Of a DNA stretch of 36,726 nt, positions 25,275 to 33,906 are shown one piece after another (position 1 is the stretch's first letter; the number at the start of each line of letters is the position of its first letter). The DNA lies in assembly GCA_020444415.1 (NCBI GenBank), contig JAHLLA010000017.1:1-36726 (forward strand), given 5' to 3'. The notes under the pieces are model-generated. The model saw only the letters and a program-made list of their open reading frames with translations. It made no database searches and had not been told where the DNA came from. A program made the translations under genes and the position numbers. This DNA is from Bacteroidota bacterium (lineage in GTDB: Bacteria; Bacteroidota; Bacteroidia; Bacteroidales; F082).

Positions 25275-28200
25275 TTATCTTCAAGTTTTTCCTCTAATTC
25301 TTTTATTATTTGTTTCAATTCCTTCATGCGGAGTTCACGGCCTACGAACAGTTTGTTCATCCTGGCGAGTTCCATCATTTTATCTTCCAGGCTTTTTGTT
25401 CTTTCAAGGACCTTGTCTTCCAGTTCTTCGTTGAGTTTTTTAATTTTCTTTTCGGCTATATTGCGTTCGGTTATGTCAATAACCCCGGCAATTGAACCCT
25501 CGTAATTTCCGAATGTATCCATTATGGGGGCAGCCGCTAGTGTACAAAAAATTCGATCGCCATTTTTACAAATAAATTCGAAGTCATGCCGTTCTTTTAA
25601 TCCTATTTTCCGGCGTTCCAAATTTTCATTGGCAAACTTGACACCTTGCTCATCCATGAAATAGAAAAGAGATTTCCCAATCATTTCTTCTGGCGTATAT
25701 TTCAACATTGTTGCCATGCTGGGATTTGCAAAAGTGGTAATATTGTTTTTGTCGATCACCCAAATCCCTTCTTGTGCCAGGTTAATCAAGTCGCGATATT
25801 TTTTCTCGCTTTCATGAAGTTTCTCCTCTTGACGTTTTCGTTCCGTCATATCTACATGGGTACCCACCACTCTGATGGCTTTGCCGTTTTCATCGAATAT
25901 GGCTTCGGCACGTGAAAGTATATCCACCCAATGCCCGTCTTTATGCTTCATCTTAAACTCCTTTTCAAAGCGGTCGCGCTGCTTGTTGATCATCTCCTGC
26001 AGCATTTTCCAAGATCTTTTTGCATCTTCCGGTTCTGTTAAATTCTCCCAGATAGAAAAATCATTCGGCAATTCATCGTCCCGGTAGCCCAACATGCGTT
26101 TCCATGTGGGTGAAAAGTAAATTTCATTGGTAACCAGGTTCCAGTCAAACAAACCATCGCTTGTAGCTTTCATGGCAAGGTCGAATCTTTTATTGCTTTC
26201 AGCAATTTGCATGGCAGTTTTTTCCCGTTCCGTCACGTCATCATACACGGCTACAATCTCTCCACTTGGTATCCGGTAAACTTTGTTTTCGTAGAAACTT
26301 TTAAATTTACCATCAATATACTCTTTGGCAGGAAAATGAGCAGGCTGTCCGCTTTTCCAAACCTTTCGAAAAATGGGAATAAGACCGTATTCATCAATAT
26401 TGGGCCTTAAATCAAGCAAACTTTTTCCTATTATTTTTTCTTTTGGTAAATCTTCTATTTTTAATGCAGCCTCGTTCATATCCTGGAAGATATAATCTGC
26501 TCCCGACATCCCGTCATTAATAACGCTATAAATTGAAACACCACTGCTAATGGTTTGAACCAGCTCACGAAATCGTATTTCACTTTGATATAATACTTTT
26601 TCAGCATTCTTCCGTTCGGTAATATCCCTGGTTGATCCCTGCAATGCAACAGGTAAGCCGCTTTTGTTCAGTAGAATTCTGCCATTGATCTCAACGGGTA
26701 TTTCTTCCCCGTTTTTTTTGATCAGATTGGCTTCAAATATTACATGCCTGAAAGTTTTATAGTTTTTTAAACTATTTAAAGCCTGGCGTGCCATTTTGAA
26801 AAATTCTTTCCGAGTCGCATACCTGCTCAGGTTTGTACCCACTACTTCTTCCGGAGTAAAGCCGAGTGTATCTATTGTATTTGGACTTATATAAGTGAAA
26901 TTCAACCTCAAATCCATTTGCCAAATCAGATCCACTGAATTCTCGGTAAGCAAACGGTGTAATTCTTCACTTTTTTTAAGTTTTTCTATTGCTTTCTTTT
27001 GTTCAGTGATGTCGCGAAATTCGGCTACCCTCACCTTTTCTCCTTTATAAGGAATCATTTTAGCAGCTATCCGAACCGGATATTTTTCTCCGTTCTTTCT
27101 CATCCCTATGGCTTCATACGCTTCTTCGTATTCGGCAACTATATTTGCTTTCACCATTTCACGCGATTCTTCTGCAAATAATTGCAGTACATCCATTCCG
27201 ATAAGTTCGTTTTCACTATAACCCGTTGTTTGCGAAAGACCATGGTTACAATCCAGCAGTAGGCCGTTGTCATGAATAGCAATTCCTCCAAAAGTAGCGT
27301 TATGAAGCGCTTTAAATCTAATCTCACTTTCCATCAAATCTTTTTCTGCCTGCTTTTGAGCCGTAATATCCTCACCGGCGCTTAAGATACCTGTAATATG
27401 TCCCAATTCATCTTTTATTAGTGAATTGCGCCATTTAACAATTATCTTTTGTCCATCTTTCCTAACAATTTCATTTTCATATTCATCTTGTGGCTCTAGC
27501 TTTCCATCCAACAGTTTAGAAAAATATGCTTTTACTTCATCCCTGATATCTTCAGGCAGGCAAGTTGTAAACCAATCCTCCCCATCGAGTGCACCATTTT
27601 CATAACCTATAATTTCATAACCCCTTTTATTTAAAAGTGTAATTTCTCCTTTCCCATTCAGGGCCAATATCGCATTACCAACAATGTTGAGATAGTTATC
27701 AGCCGTTTTTTTCTGCCTGGTTATTTCCTCCTCCGCTCTTTTTCGATCTGTAAAGTCGCGACTGATGCCCACAAGAAATTTGCGGCCTTGCTCATCAATA
27801 AACCGTGTTTTCCTGGTTGAAATGACCTTCGTTTGTTTATCTCTTACAGTAATGGTTTCCTCATTTATGTTTTCTTTTCCGTCAAGCAAAACCTGCTTAT
27901 CAATTTTTAAGAATTGCTCCATTTCTTCTTCAGGAACGTCTTCGGCAAGTGTTTTACCGATGATATCGGCTCTCTGAAGCCCAAACAATTCACAAAAAGC
28001 ATCATTCACCAACAAAAGCCGGCTTTGGTCATCTTTTACGAAAACAGGGTCGCCCATATTGTTAAGTACGGTATTGAAGAATTTATCCCTAACCACTGCA
28101 ATTTCTTTCGCTTTTATAACCAGATCCTCTGCCTTTTTTTTCTCCGTAATATCATGAGACACGATCTGAACCCCGGACACAACACCATCTGCGTTAAAAA

Positions 28201-31200
28201 TCCTGCTGTACCTTGAAACAAACCACATTTTTCTTTTAGGAAGTGTTACTTCATCTTCAAATTCAAGAAAACTAATTGCTTCAGCAGCACTTTGTATGCG
28301 ATCAAAATAAAATTTTCCTAACTCTTTTCCGTAGATTTCGAAAATGGATTTTCCGATGAAATCTTCAGGTTTACCATTCATGTTGGATGCCGCCAATTTG
28401 TTAAATAAAATTACGTTGCCTTCCAAATCATAATAGCCAATGCCGGCACTTACATTATTCAATAAGTTTCTGTAACGCTCTTCGCTTTCAATCAGTTCTT
28501 CCTCATTCTGTTTACGTTCGGTAATTTCCCGAAAATTTAATACGATGGCTTCTACACTCGGATTGGCCAACAGATTGCTAAATGTAGTTTCTACCCAATG
28601 CCAGTGACCTTGTTTGTCAGCAAATCGATATTCCAGGGTTGGAACATAATTTGGGTCTTTAAATACTTTTCCAAGTTCTGACAATACCGTTTGTAAATCA
28701 TCAGGATGAGTTAACTCGGCATGATTTCTGTGGACTTCATCCGTTGGAAGATATCCAAACATTCTTTTCGCTGATGGGCTAATATATTTAAAGCTTCCTT
28801 CAGAGTTTAATAATACAATACCATCAGGGGCTTTTTCAATAAGTGCCTGGTGGTGCTGGCTAATTTTTAAAACTTCATTTTCAGCTTGCTTTCTTTCGGT
28901 AATATCATTAAAAGTTACGATCAGGTTGCCAGGTATATACTGGGCGAAAATTTCACATGTTTTAACTGATCCATCCTTACAAGTAATTTGATATTCGCCG
29001 GTATTAATAGCTTCTTCCGAATCTTGTGATTTTTCCAAAAAAGGATTCCATCGAGCTACAACTTCCTTGCGGTATTCAGGGTCAGGGTATGCAAGTTCGT
29101 ACCATTCACGTATTCTTTTGGGCTTATGTCCAAACAACTTTACCGCACTTTTACTCCAATACTGTATATTTTCATCTTTTAAGTCGGCTAAAGCGGTTGG
29201 AAATGGACTTGTATCCAGGATCGTTTTCAGACGTTTTTCACTTTGGATTAGTTCTTCTTCAGCCTTCTTTTGCAAGGTGATGTCTTGTATTGCCCCATGC
29301 ATTCTGACGGGGTTTCCTTTTTCATCAAATTCAAGTTCGCCTGTGCCATGAACCCAGCGTTCTGCACCATCGTTAATACGGACTATTTTATACTCACGAT
29401 TGAAGGATTTTTTTTCCTTCACAACTGATTCATGGTAATCAAATACTTCTTGGCGGTAGTCTTGATGAATAAAGTTTACCCAACCCTCAATGGTATGAGG
29501 ATAGGTTTCGTCTATGCCAAATATGTTGTAAAATTCCGGCGAACAGACCCATTCACTTTTCCCTATCTTATTGACATTTAGATTTGTTGAATAAGAACAG
29601 ATATGAGCTACAGATTGCGAATTGCGCATCATTTCTTCGCTAGCGTGTAACGCTTCTTCGGCTTTCTTACGTTCTGTGATATCCTTTATTGTTCCTTCAT
29701 AATAAACGGTTCCATCTGGATACTTTTGCTGTTTAGCATTAATTGATATCCACACTTGTTCTTTATGCGGATGGTTAGCTAATACTACATAATCTTCAAC
29801 AAATCCTTTCTCGGCAAATTCATTTATTATTTTTTCTCGGTCTTTGGGGGATTTATATAAAGCACTTATATCTTTTACTTCATTAACAATATTTTTCGGT
29901 GAATTAAATCCAAGTATTTTGGCAAAAGCTTTGTTTACTTCTTCATACCTACCTTTAGAAGTGCTTCTAAAAATGCCAAGTGCAGAATTTTCAAAAATGC
30001 TACGGTATTTTTCTTCACTTTCCTGTAAATCTTTTTCTGATTGTACACGATCAGTAACATCACGCGCAACAACAACCGATCCGATAATCATGCCTTTATC
30101 ATCCCGAATTGGCGCATAGTTGTAGTTTCCATACCATCTTTCACCGGTACCCTTGTTCTCCAGAATATATTCTTCGCCAGATACTGTTTCTCCTTTAATG
30201 GCCCGGTTTACGACCCACTTGTCGAGAGGAAGTACGGAACCGTCTAAATTATAAACTTCAATAATTTTTGTCCAGTCCTTCAGCGCTTCAAAACGCTCTT
30301 CTTTATCTTTTAAGCGATGAAAAGAGATAAAGGCTTCATTGTAGTTTACAAAGTTTCCATGCACATCTGAAATGAATACAGCATCAGACATACTTTCCAA
30401 AGCCGACTTCAATTCGTTCTTGATTTTAATGATTGCTTCTTCTGCCTTCTTTTGCTCGGTGATGTCATCATAGATGCCCAGGATACCAATTACTTTTCTG
30501 TTTGCATCCCGAAGTGGCACTTTGGAGGTGCGCAGCCAAATTGTTTGGCCGTCGGGCGTGGTTTGTGGCTCTTCGTAAGCAATTCTTGGTTTGCCTGTAT
30601 CCATTACATATTGATCATCGGCGCGGTACAATTCGGCCTGTTCGCTCCAGCCCATTTGAAAGTCGTCCTTGCCAAGCATCTCCTCCGGGCTCGACATCCC
30701 TGCATCTTTTGCTAAGGCAGTATTGGCTCCCATATAGCGCAATTCAGTATCTTTCCAGAACACACGGGTAGGTATGCTTTCTATTATGCTTTGAAGCAAA
30801 TCACGCGATTCGGAAAGCTCATTTTGGACCTGTTTTCGCTTGGTTATATCAATTGCCGTCTGGTGAATTTCTCCTTTATTTTCGCTGGCCACGCTTTCAA
30901 CTTGTATATAAAGCGTTGAATCATTCAATCCCTTTAATGTCAAATCACAAACCAGTTTCTTGTTGCTCTTTAGCACTTTTTTAAAAAACTGGTTGAAGGT
31001 GGGTTTTGATGCTTTAGATATGAAAGCACCAAATGGTTTATTCTTTAATTTACTGCGCTCTTTACCTAATAATTTGGCGCCAGCCAGGTTGAGCTCAAGT
31101 ATTAGACCTTTGGTGGAAAGAATAAAATAACCTACTGGGAGAAAGTCATATGCCTTTGAAAATGAATTTGATTCGTGCGATGATAATGCTTCAATGTTTT

Positions 31201-31285
31201 TATCAGTTTGAGACTTATCATTGGTATTAGTTGCCACAACAGTAAATTTAATTAATTGTTTGAATTTCAAATTTATTACCCACAA
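25271..31285 (-). CDS. Fifteen-PAS-domain sensory protein without kinase or other output domain
   Basis: The 2004-residue frame (TTG start at 31285; GTG 31237 is an alternative; no upstream ATG in frame) consists of tandem PAS/PAC units. I count fifteen, each closed by a linker such as DITERKKAEE or DITEQKKAIE and spaced about 125-135 residues. After the last PAS the protein ends in a coiled coil (KKLNEELEDKVLERTKSL, then RMNKLFVGRELRMKELK). There is no HisKA H-box, HATPase, GGDEF, EAL or HTH and no membrane segment. A frameshifted kinase is unlikely, because the next gene overlaps by four bases and begins with its own membrane helix. It may feed signals into the partner kinase at 23031 through coiled-coil contact (inference). 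Confidence 0.93.
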   Translation of the reverse strand: MWVINLKFKQLIKFTVVATNTNDKSQTDKNIEALSSHESNSFSKAYDFLPVGYFILSTKGLILELNLAGAKLLGKERSKLKNKPFGAFISKASKPTFNQFFKKVLKSNKKLVCDLTLKGLNDSTLYIQVESVASENKGEIHQTAIDITKRKQVQNELSESRDLLQSIIESIPTRVFWKDTELRYMGANTALAKDAGMSSPEEMLGKDDFQMGWSEQAELYRADDQYVMDTGKPRIAYEEPQTTPDGQTIWLRTSKVPLRDANRKVIGILGIYDDITEQKKAEEAIIKIKNELKSALESMSDAVFISDVHGNFVNYNEAFISFHRLKDKEERFEALKDWTKIIEVYNLDGSVLPLDKWVVNRAIKGETVSGEEYILENKGTGERWYGNYNYAPIRDDKGMIIGSVVVARDVTDRVQSEKDLQESEEKYRSIFENSALGIFRSTSKGRYEEVNKAFAKILGFNSPKNIVNEVKDISALYKSPKDREKIINEFAEKGFVEDYVVLANHPHKEQVWISINAKQQKYPDGTVYYEGTIKDITERKKAEEALHASEEMMRNSQSVAHICSYSTNLNVNKIGKSEWVCSPEFYNIFGIDETYPHTIEGWVNFIHQDYRQEVFDYHESVVKEKKSFNREYKIVRINDGAERWVHGTGELEFDEKGNPVRMHGAIQDITLQKKAEEELIQSEKRLKTILDTSPFPTALADLKDENIQYWSKSAVKLFGHKPKRIREWYELAYPDPEYRKEVVARWNPFLEKSQDSEEAINTGEYQITCKDGSVKTCEIFAQYIPGNLIVTFNDITERKQAENEVLKISQHHQALIEKAPDGIVLLNSEGSFKYISPSAKRMFGYLPTDEVHRNHAELTHPDDLQTVLSELGKVFKDPNYVPTLEYRFADKQGHWHWVETTFSNLLANPSVEAIVLNFREITERKQNEEELIESEERYRNLLNNVSAGIGYYDLEGNVILFNKLAASNMNGKPEDFIGKSIFEIYGKELGKFYFDRIQSAAEAISFLEFEDEVTLPKRKMWFVSRYSRIFNADGVVSGVQIVSHDITEKKKAEDLVIKAKEIAVVRDKFFNTVLNNMGDPVFVKDDQSRLLLVNDAFCELFGLQRADIIGKTLAEDVPEEEMEQFLKIDKQVLLDGKENINEETITVRDKQTKVISTRKTRFIDEQGRKFLVGISRDFTDRKRAEEEITRQKKTADNYLNIVGNAILALNGKGEITLLNKRGYEIIGYENGALDGEDWFTTCLPEDIRDEVKAYFSKLLDGKLEPQDEYENEIVRKDGQKIIVKWRNSLIKDELGHITGILSAGEDITAQKQAEKDLMESEIRFKALHNATFGGIAIHDNGLLLDCNHGLSQTTGYSENELIGMDVLQLFAEESREMVKANIVAEYEEAYEAIGMRKNGEKYPVRIAAKMIPYKGEKVRVAEFRDITEQKKAIEKLKKSEELHRLLTENSVDLIWQMDLRLNFTYISPNTIDTLGFTPEEVVGTNLSRYATRKEFFKMARQALNSLKNYKTFRHVIFEANLIKKNGEEIPVEINGRILLNKSGLPVALQGSTRDITERKNAEKVLYQSEIRFRELVQTISSGVSIYSVINDGMSGADYIFQDMNEAALKIEDLPKEKIIGKSLLDLRPNIDEYGLIPIFRKVWKSGQPAHFPAKEYIDGKFKSFYENKVYRIPSGEIVAVYDDVTEREKTAMQIAESNKRFDLAMKATSDGLFDWNLVTNEIYFSPTWKRMLGYRDDELPNDFSIWENLTEPEDAKRSWKMLQEMINKQRDRFEKEFKMKHKDGHWVDILSRAEAIFDENGKAIRVVGTHVDMTERKRQEEKLHESEKKYRDLINLAQEGIWVIDKNNITTFANPSMATMLKYTPEEMIGKSLFYFMDEQGVKFANENLERRKIGLKERHDFEFICKNGDRIFCTLAAAPIMDTFGNYEGSIAGVIDITERNIAEKKIKKLNEELEDKVLERTKSLEDKMMELARMNKLFVGRELRMKELKQIIKELEEKLEDK

Positions 31286-31465
31286 GATAACAAAAAAACT
31301 GCTTGTTACGTATTTTTCTAAATCTGAATTTCACCTACTCAATGTTTATGGAAGCGAAAGTATATTTACAGCCTCAATATCATCATCTTCTACGTCCTGT
31401 TTATTTAATTGTTAAAACAATATATTTCAGCAATTTCAGACCGGTGTCTTTTCAATCCTCAAAAA

Positions 31466-31473
31466 CAAATGTA
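31466..31473 (-). promoter_or_regulatory. Probable -7 box of the signalling operon
   Basis: TACATTTG on the minus strand (31473-31466) is a perfect TAnnTTTG. It lies about 180 nt before the TTG start of the 15-PAS gene and downstream of the hairpin at 31560-31591. No TTG stands at the usual -33 distance and the shared palindrome is absent at its expected position. Confidence 0.5.
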
Positions 31474-31559
31474 TTGTATGCTATTTAATGACAGAATAAT
31501 AAAGGAAATTAAACAAGCCATACTTTAACAATTTACGTTCAGTCATTAATTTTTAACCA

Positions 31560-31591
31560 AGCAAAAGGTTTCCTTACGGAAACCTTTTGCT
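31560..31591 (-). terminator. Strong hairpin between promoter B and the signalling operon
   Basis: GCAAAAGGTTTCC, loop TTAC and GGAAACCTTTTGC form a 13-bp stem, 14 with the flanking A-T pair. No long T-tract follows on either strand. It probably ends the short transcript from promoter B, about 250 nt long; with read-through it would instead lie in the leader of the signalling operon. Confidence 0.6.
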
Positions 31592-31687
31592 AACTAAACC
31601 TATGAAAACTTTTAAAAATCCGCTAATGTTTCCATCCGCGTATTTTTGTGATCGTACCGATATTTGAGACTTTTGATTTCATAATTG

Positions 31688-31804
31688 TTAATTATTTATT
31701 GGCATTTGAAAGTGGTCTTTTGCTTGTTTCATTTGTTTTTCAGACTTCTGTTTCTCAATAATCGGTTTTTGCTTGCTTGTTTGTTGACTTGTTTGTTTGT
31801 TCAT
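31688..31804 (-). CDS. Possible 38-residue Lys/Gln-rich small protein
   Basis: ATG 31804 to TAA 31688 encodes a hydrophilic, basic peptide (MNKQTSQQTSKQKPII...HFQMPINN) rich in K and Q. It starts about 35 nt after the transcription start predicted for promoter B (31845-31852) and ends about 100 nt before the hairpin at 31560. A second ORF of 19 codons (31682-31623, MKSKVSNIGTITKIRGWKH) follows at once. Its start context CAATTATGAAA matches those of the genes at 36434 and 13. I recognise neither peptide. The AAACAAACAAACA region is low-complexity, so the 38-codon frame could be accidental; the 19-codon frame may be the real one. Confidence 0.3.
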   Translation of the reverse strand: MNKQTSQQTSKQKPIIEKQKSEKQMKQAKDHFQMPINN

Positions 31805-31844
31805 TCATTCAAATTGTAATCCACTTTTATGCTTTCTTATGATA

Positions 31845-31914
31845 CAAATGTAAATCATGGATACAGTTCAGTCCATAGGACATTTGCCTAATAATATGCA
31901 GGTGTTTTACCGAC
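31845..31914 (-). promoter_or_regulatory. Shared promoter module, copy B
   Basis: On the minus strand: palindrome GTCGGTAAAACACCTGC (31914-31898), a 23-bp unit with TTAGGCAA and GTCCTAT (31897-31875), 22 bp, then the -7 box TACATTTG (31852-31845). The spacing equals copy A to the base. It stands downstream of the terminator of the exported-protein operon, so it starts a new transcript toward the signalling operon. Confidence 0.8.
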
Positions 31915-31994
31915 AAGAAAAAAGTTAATTACAATTCTTCAAACACAGAGTTAAAGGTTTATATAATTGGTATTAAGCAATTTGTAGAACTAAA

Positions 31995-32017
31995 AATGGA
32001 GGCTGGAGGCCTCCATT
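31995..32017 (-). terminator. Terminator of the exported-protein operon
   Basis: On the minus strand AATGGAGGC, a 5-nt loop and GCCTCCATT form a 9-bp stem, followed by TTT. It lies about 75 nt after the stop of the gene at 32094. Confidence 0.75.
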
Positions 32018-32093
32018 AAATTTGATGGGTGTGATCTGCTAACGATTAGTAATATCTCCTATGTGTTATCGCTTCTTATTTTTTAATCACTTT

Positions 32094-33863
32094 TTATTCT
32101 TCTCTTACCTTGTCGTCTTTTTCAGCATCTTTGATTTCAAACTCTTTTTGCTGTTTGCCATTTATTTTTTGAGCTGCATCTTTTTTTACACTTGCATTAA
32201 TTGGGCCTGGAGCAGGAGGGAATCGTTTGCTATAATCTGAAATTTCAACGCTGCCATTTTTCTGTATGAATTTCTCGTTAGCTCTAGTGGCTACAATCTG
32301 CCATGAGAAGGTAATATTCGATGTGCCACCCTGTAATTCAATCACATCAAAGCCGCTCGCTGATTTATTGGTAATATAAATACCATTGCAATCTCCTTCA
32401 AGTGTAACAAACACCTTCATTGGATGATCTTCATCCACATAGATGTTCTTAACAAGGACCGGATCCAGTGTTATATGTGTTTTGCCATTTGTAAGCTGAC
32501 CAATGCCATAATCCTGGAAAAGCACCTCAGGTGCTTCCGGGCAATACATGGTTACATTCTCTTCATTAAGGTCTTTTACGATAGTTGAAACGGCACCAGC
32601 CCCGATAATTTTCTGAAGGGTTCCGCCATTATTATATCCGACATAAGCATAGGCACCTCCATTTGCAACAAAATATCCACCATACCTGGTTCCGGAACTT
32701 TTACTGGCATAGCCATACACGCCGCAAACATCACTCGAAAAAGCTCCCCCACTTCCAATACCAGTGAGTATTGAATAATTGACATTTCGGTTTCCAACAC
32801 CAACCACACCGGTTCCTTCTGTTGTATTGGTGGCATAACCATACACTCCGGCTTTCTCTCCTGTAAACGCACCGCCGTTGCCGCCAGGCACAAAATGAAA
32901 AACGGTGCTGTCATTTCCAAGACCTATAACCCCTATGCCATTTGTGGTATTCCGCCCGGTACTAATTATTCCATGATAACCTGTAAAAGCACCACCAGAT
33001 CCTGAATTAGCGTAATAAGCATTGCTTCCATTATTGCCTACGCCTATAATACCTGTGCCATCACTGTCTCTTCCCTTGCCATAAATACCGTCAGCTCCCG
33101 CACCGGCAATGCCACTTCCAGTTGGAAGATAAGATGCTGAATAGTCATTTCCAGAGGCTACCAAACCAGTTCCTGTAGCGTTATCATTATTGGCTCTGAC
33201 ACCAAAAGCGGTGCTGTTATCAGCCCTTCCGTAAACACCTGACCCTGATCCTGCATTATATCCGTTGATCGCTAATCCACTTCCATAAACATAAGCAGAT
33301 ACTGCATTTCCATTTCCTGAATTTTGGGAATAAACAGCGGCACCTGTACCGTTTGCATTGGAAGCAATACCGTCATTATCACCTGAGCTCAATGTGTAAA
33401 AGGTAGTACCAGACCAAGGCGAGTCTGTGTTAACTGAGACTCGTCCATCGCTAAGAAAGCGCATTCTTTCGGTACCATTTGTTTTAATAACGAGTGATTC
33501 TTCATCGGTTGTGCCTAAAAAATTAGTGGACGGGTCTGTATTTGCATTTCCAAGTAAAGACCAGTTTGTTCCTTCCAGTTCAAAAACGACCCATTGGGTG
33601 CCGGTCCACATCACCAGTCCCGGGCCGGTTGTTGAATTGGTATTGTAGGCGATCAGGCCTGTTTTAGGGGATGTTACGGGTGCTGCGGTCGACATGTCAC
33701 TAATGTTCAGATTTGGAAAAGATGTTCCCCTGTCAATTGATTGCATATCAAGTACGGTAGAAGCATCAGGAGCACTTCCATCTGTGTTAATAGCTATCTG
33801 AGCATTCAGCGATAAAGCTAAAATCAAAGCTAAGGCTATCAATATGGTATTTTTTGTTTTCAT
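32094..33863 (-). CDS. Exported glycine-rich repeat protein, tail-fibre-like
   Basis: The 589-residue protein has a signal peptide (MKTKNTILIALALILALSLNAQ). An N-terminal domain common in Bacteroidota exported proteins follows (IAINTDGSAPDASTVLDMQS...TGLIAYNT...MWTGTQWVVFE). Residues ~140-420 are degenerate glycine-rich repeats of ~45 residues with GTG-[VI]-[VI]-G-[VL]-GN, GSGGAFTG and GVYGYA motifs, reminiscent of trimeric beta-helical fibre shafts. A compact C-terminal domain (~430-545) contains ITLDPVLVKNI and VFVTLEGDCNGIYI. The tail is highly charged (KEFEIKDAEKDDKVREE). No T9SS sorting domain is obvious. It is the last gene of the operon, 43 nt after the stop of the gene at 33907. It may be a surface fibre; function unknown. 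Confidence 0.7.
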   Translation of the reverse strand: MKTKNTILIALALILALSLNAQIAINTDGSAPDASTVLDMQSIDRGTSFPNLNISDMSTAAPVTSPKTGLIAYNTNSTTGPGLVMWTGTQWVVFELEGTNWSLLGNANTDPSTNFLGTTDEESLVIKTNGTERMRFLSDGRVSVNTDSPWSGTTFYTLSSGDNDGIASNANGTGAAVYSQNSGNGNAVSAYVYGSGLAINGYNAGSGSGVYGRADNSTAFGVRANNDNATGTGLVASGNDYSASYLPTGSGIAGAGADGIYGKGRDSDGTGIIGVGNNGSNAYYANSGSGGAFTGYHGIISTGRNTTNGIGVIGLGNDSTVFHFVPGGNGGAFTGEKAGVYGYATNTTEGTGVVGVGNRNVNYSILTGIGSGGAFSSDVCGVYGYASKSSGTRYGGYFVANGGAYAYVGYNNGGTLQKIIGAGAVSTIVKDLNEENVTMYCPEAPEVLFQDYGIGQLTNGKTHITLDPVLVKNIYVDEDHPMKVFVTLEGDCNGIYITNKSASGFDVIELQGGTSNITFSWQIVATRANEKFIQKNGSVEISDYSKRFPPAPGPINASVKKDAAQKINGKQQKEFEIKDAEKDDKVREE

Positions 33864-33906
33864 TGTTTTGTTGTTTAGTTTATTAGTTTGTCGGTTTGGT
33901 TATATA

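Noticed and set aside
31740-31800. GTTTGTTT/GCTTGCTT repetition near 31720-31800, considered as a repeat array
   Set aside because: Irregular low-complexity sequence without fixed unit or spacers; not a CRISPR or microsatellite of note, probably A-rich leader sequence on the minus strand.
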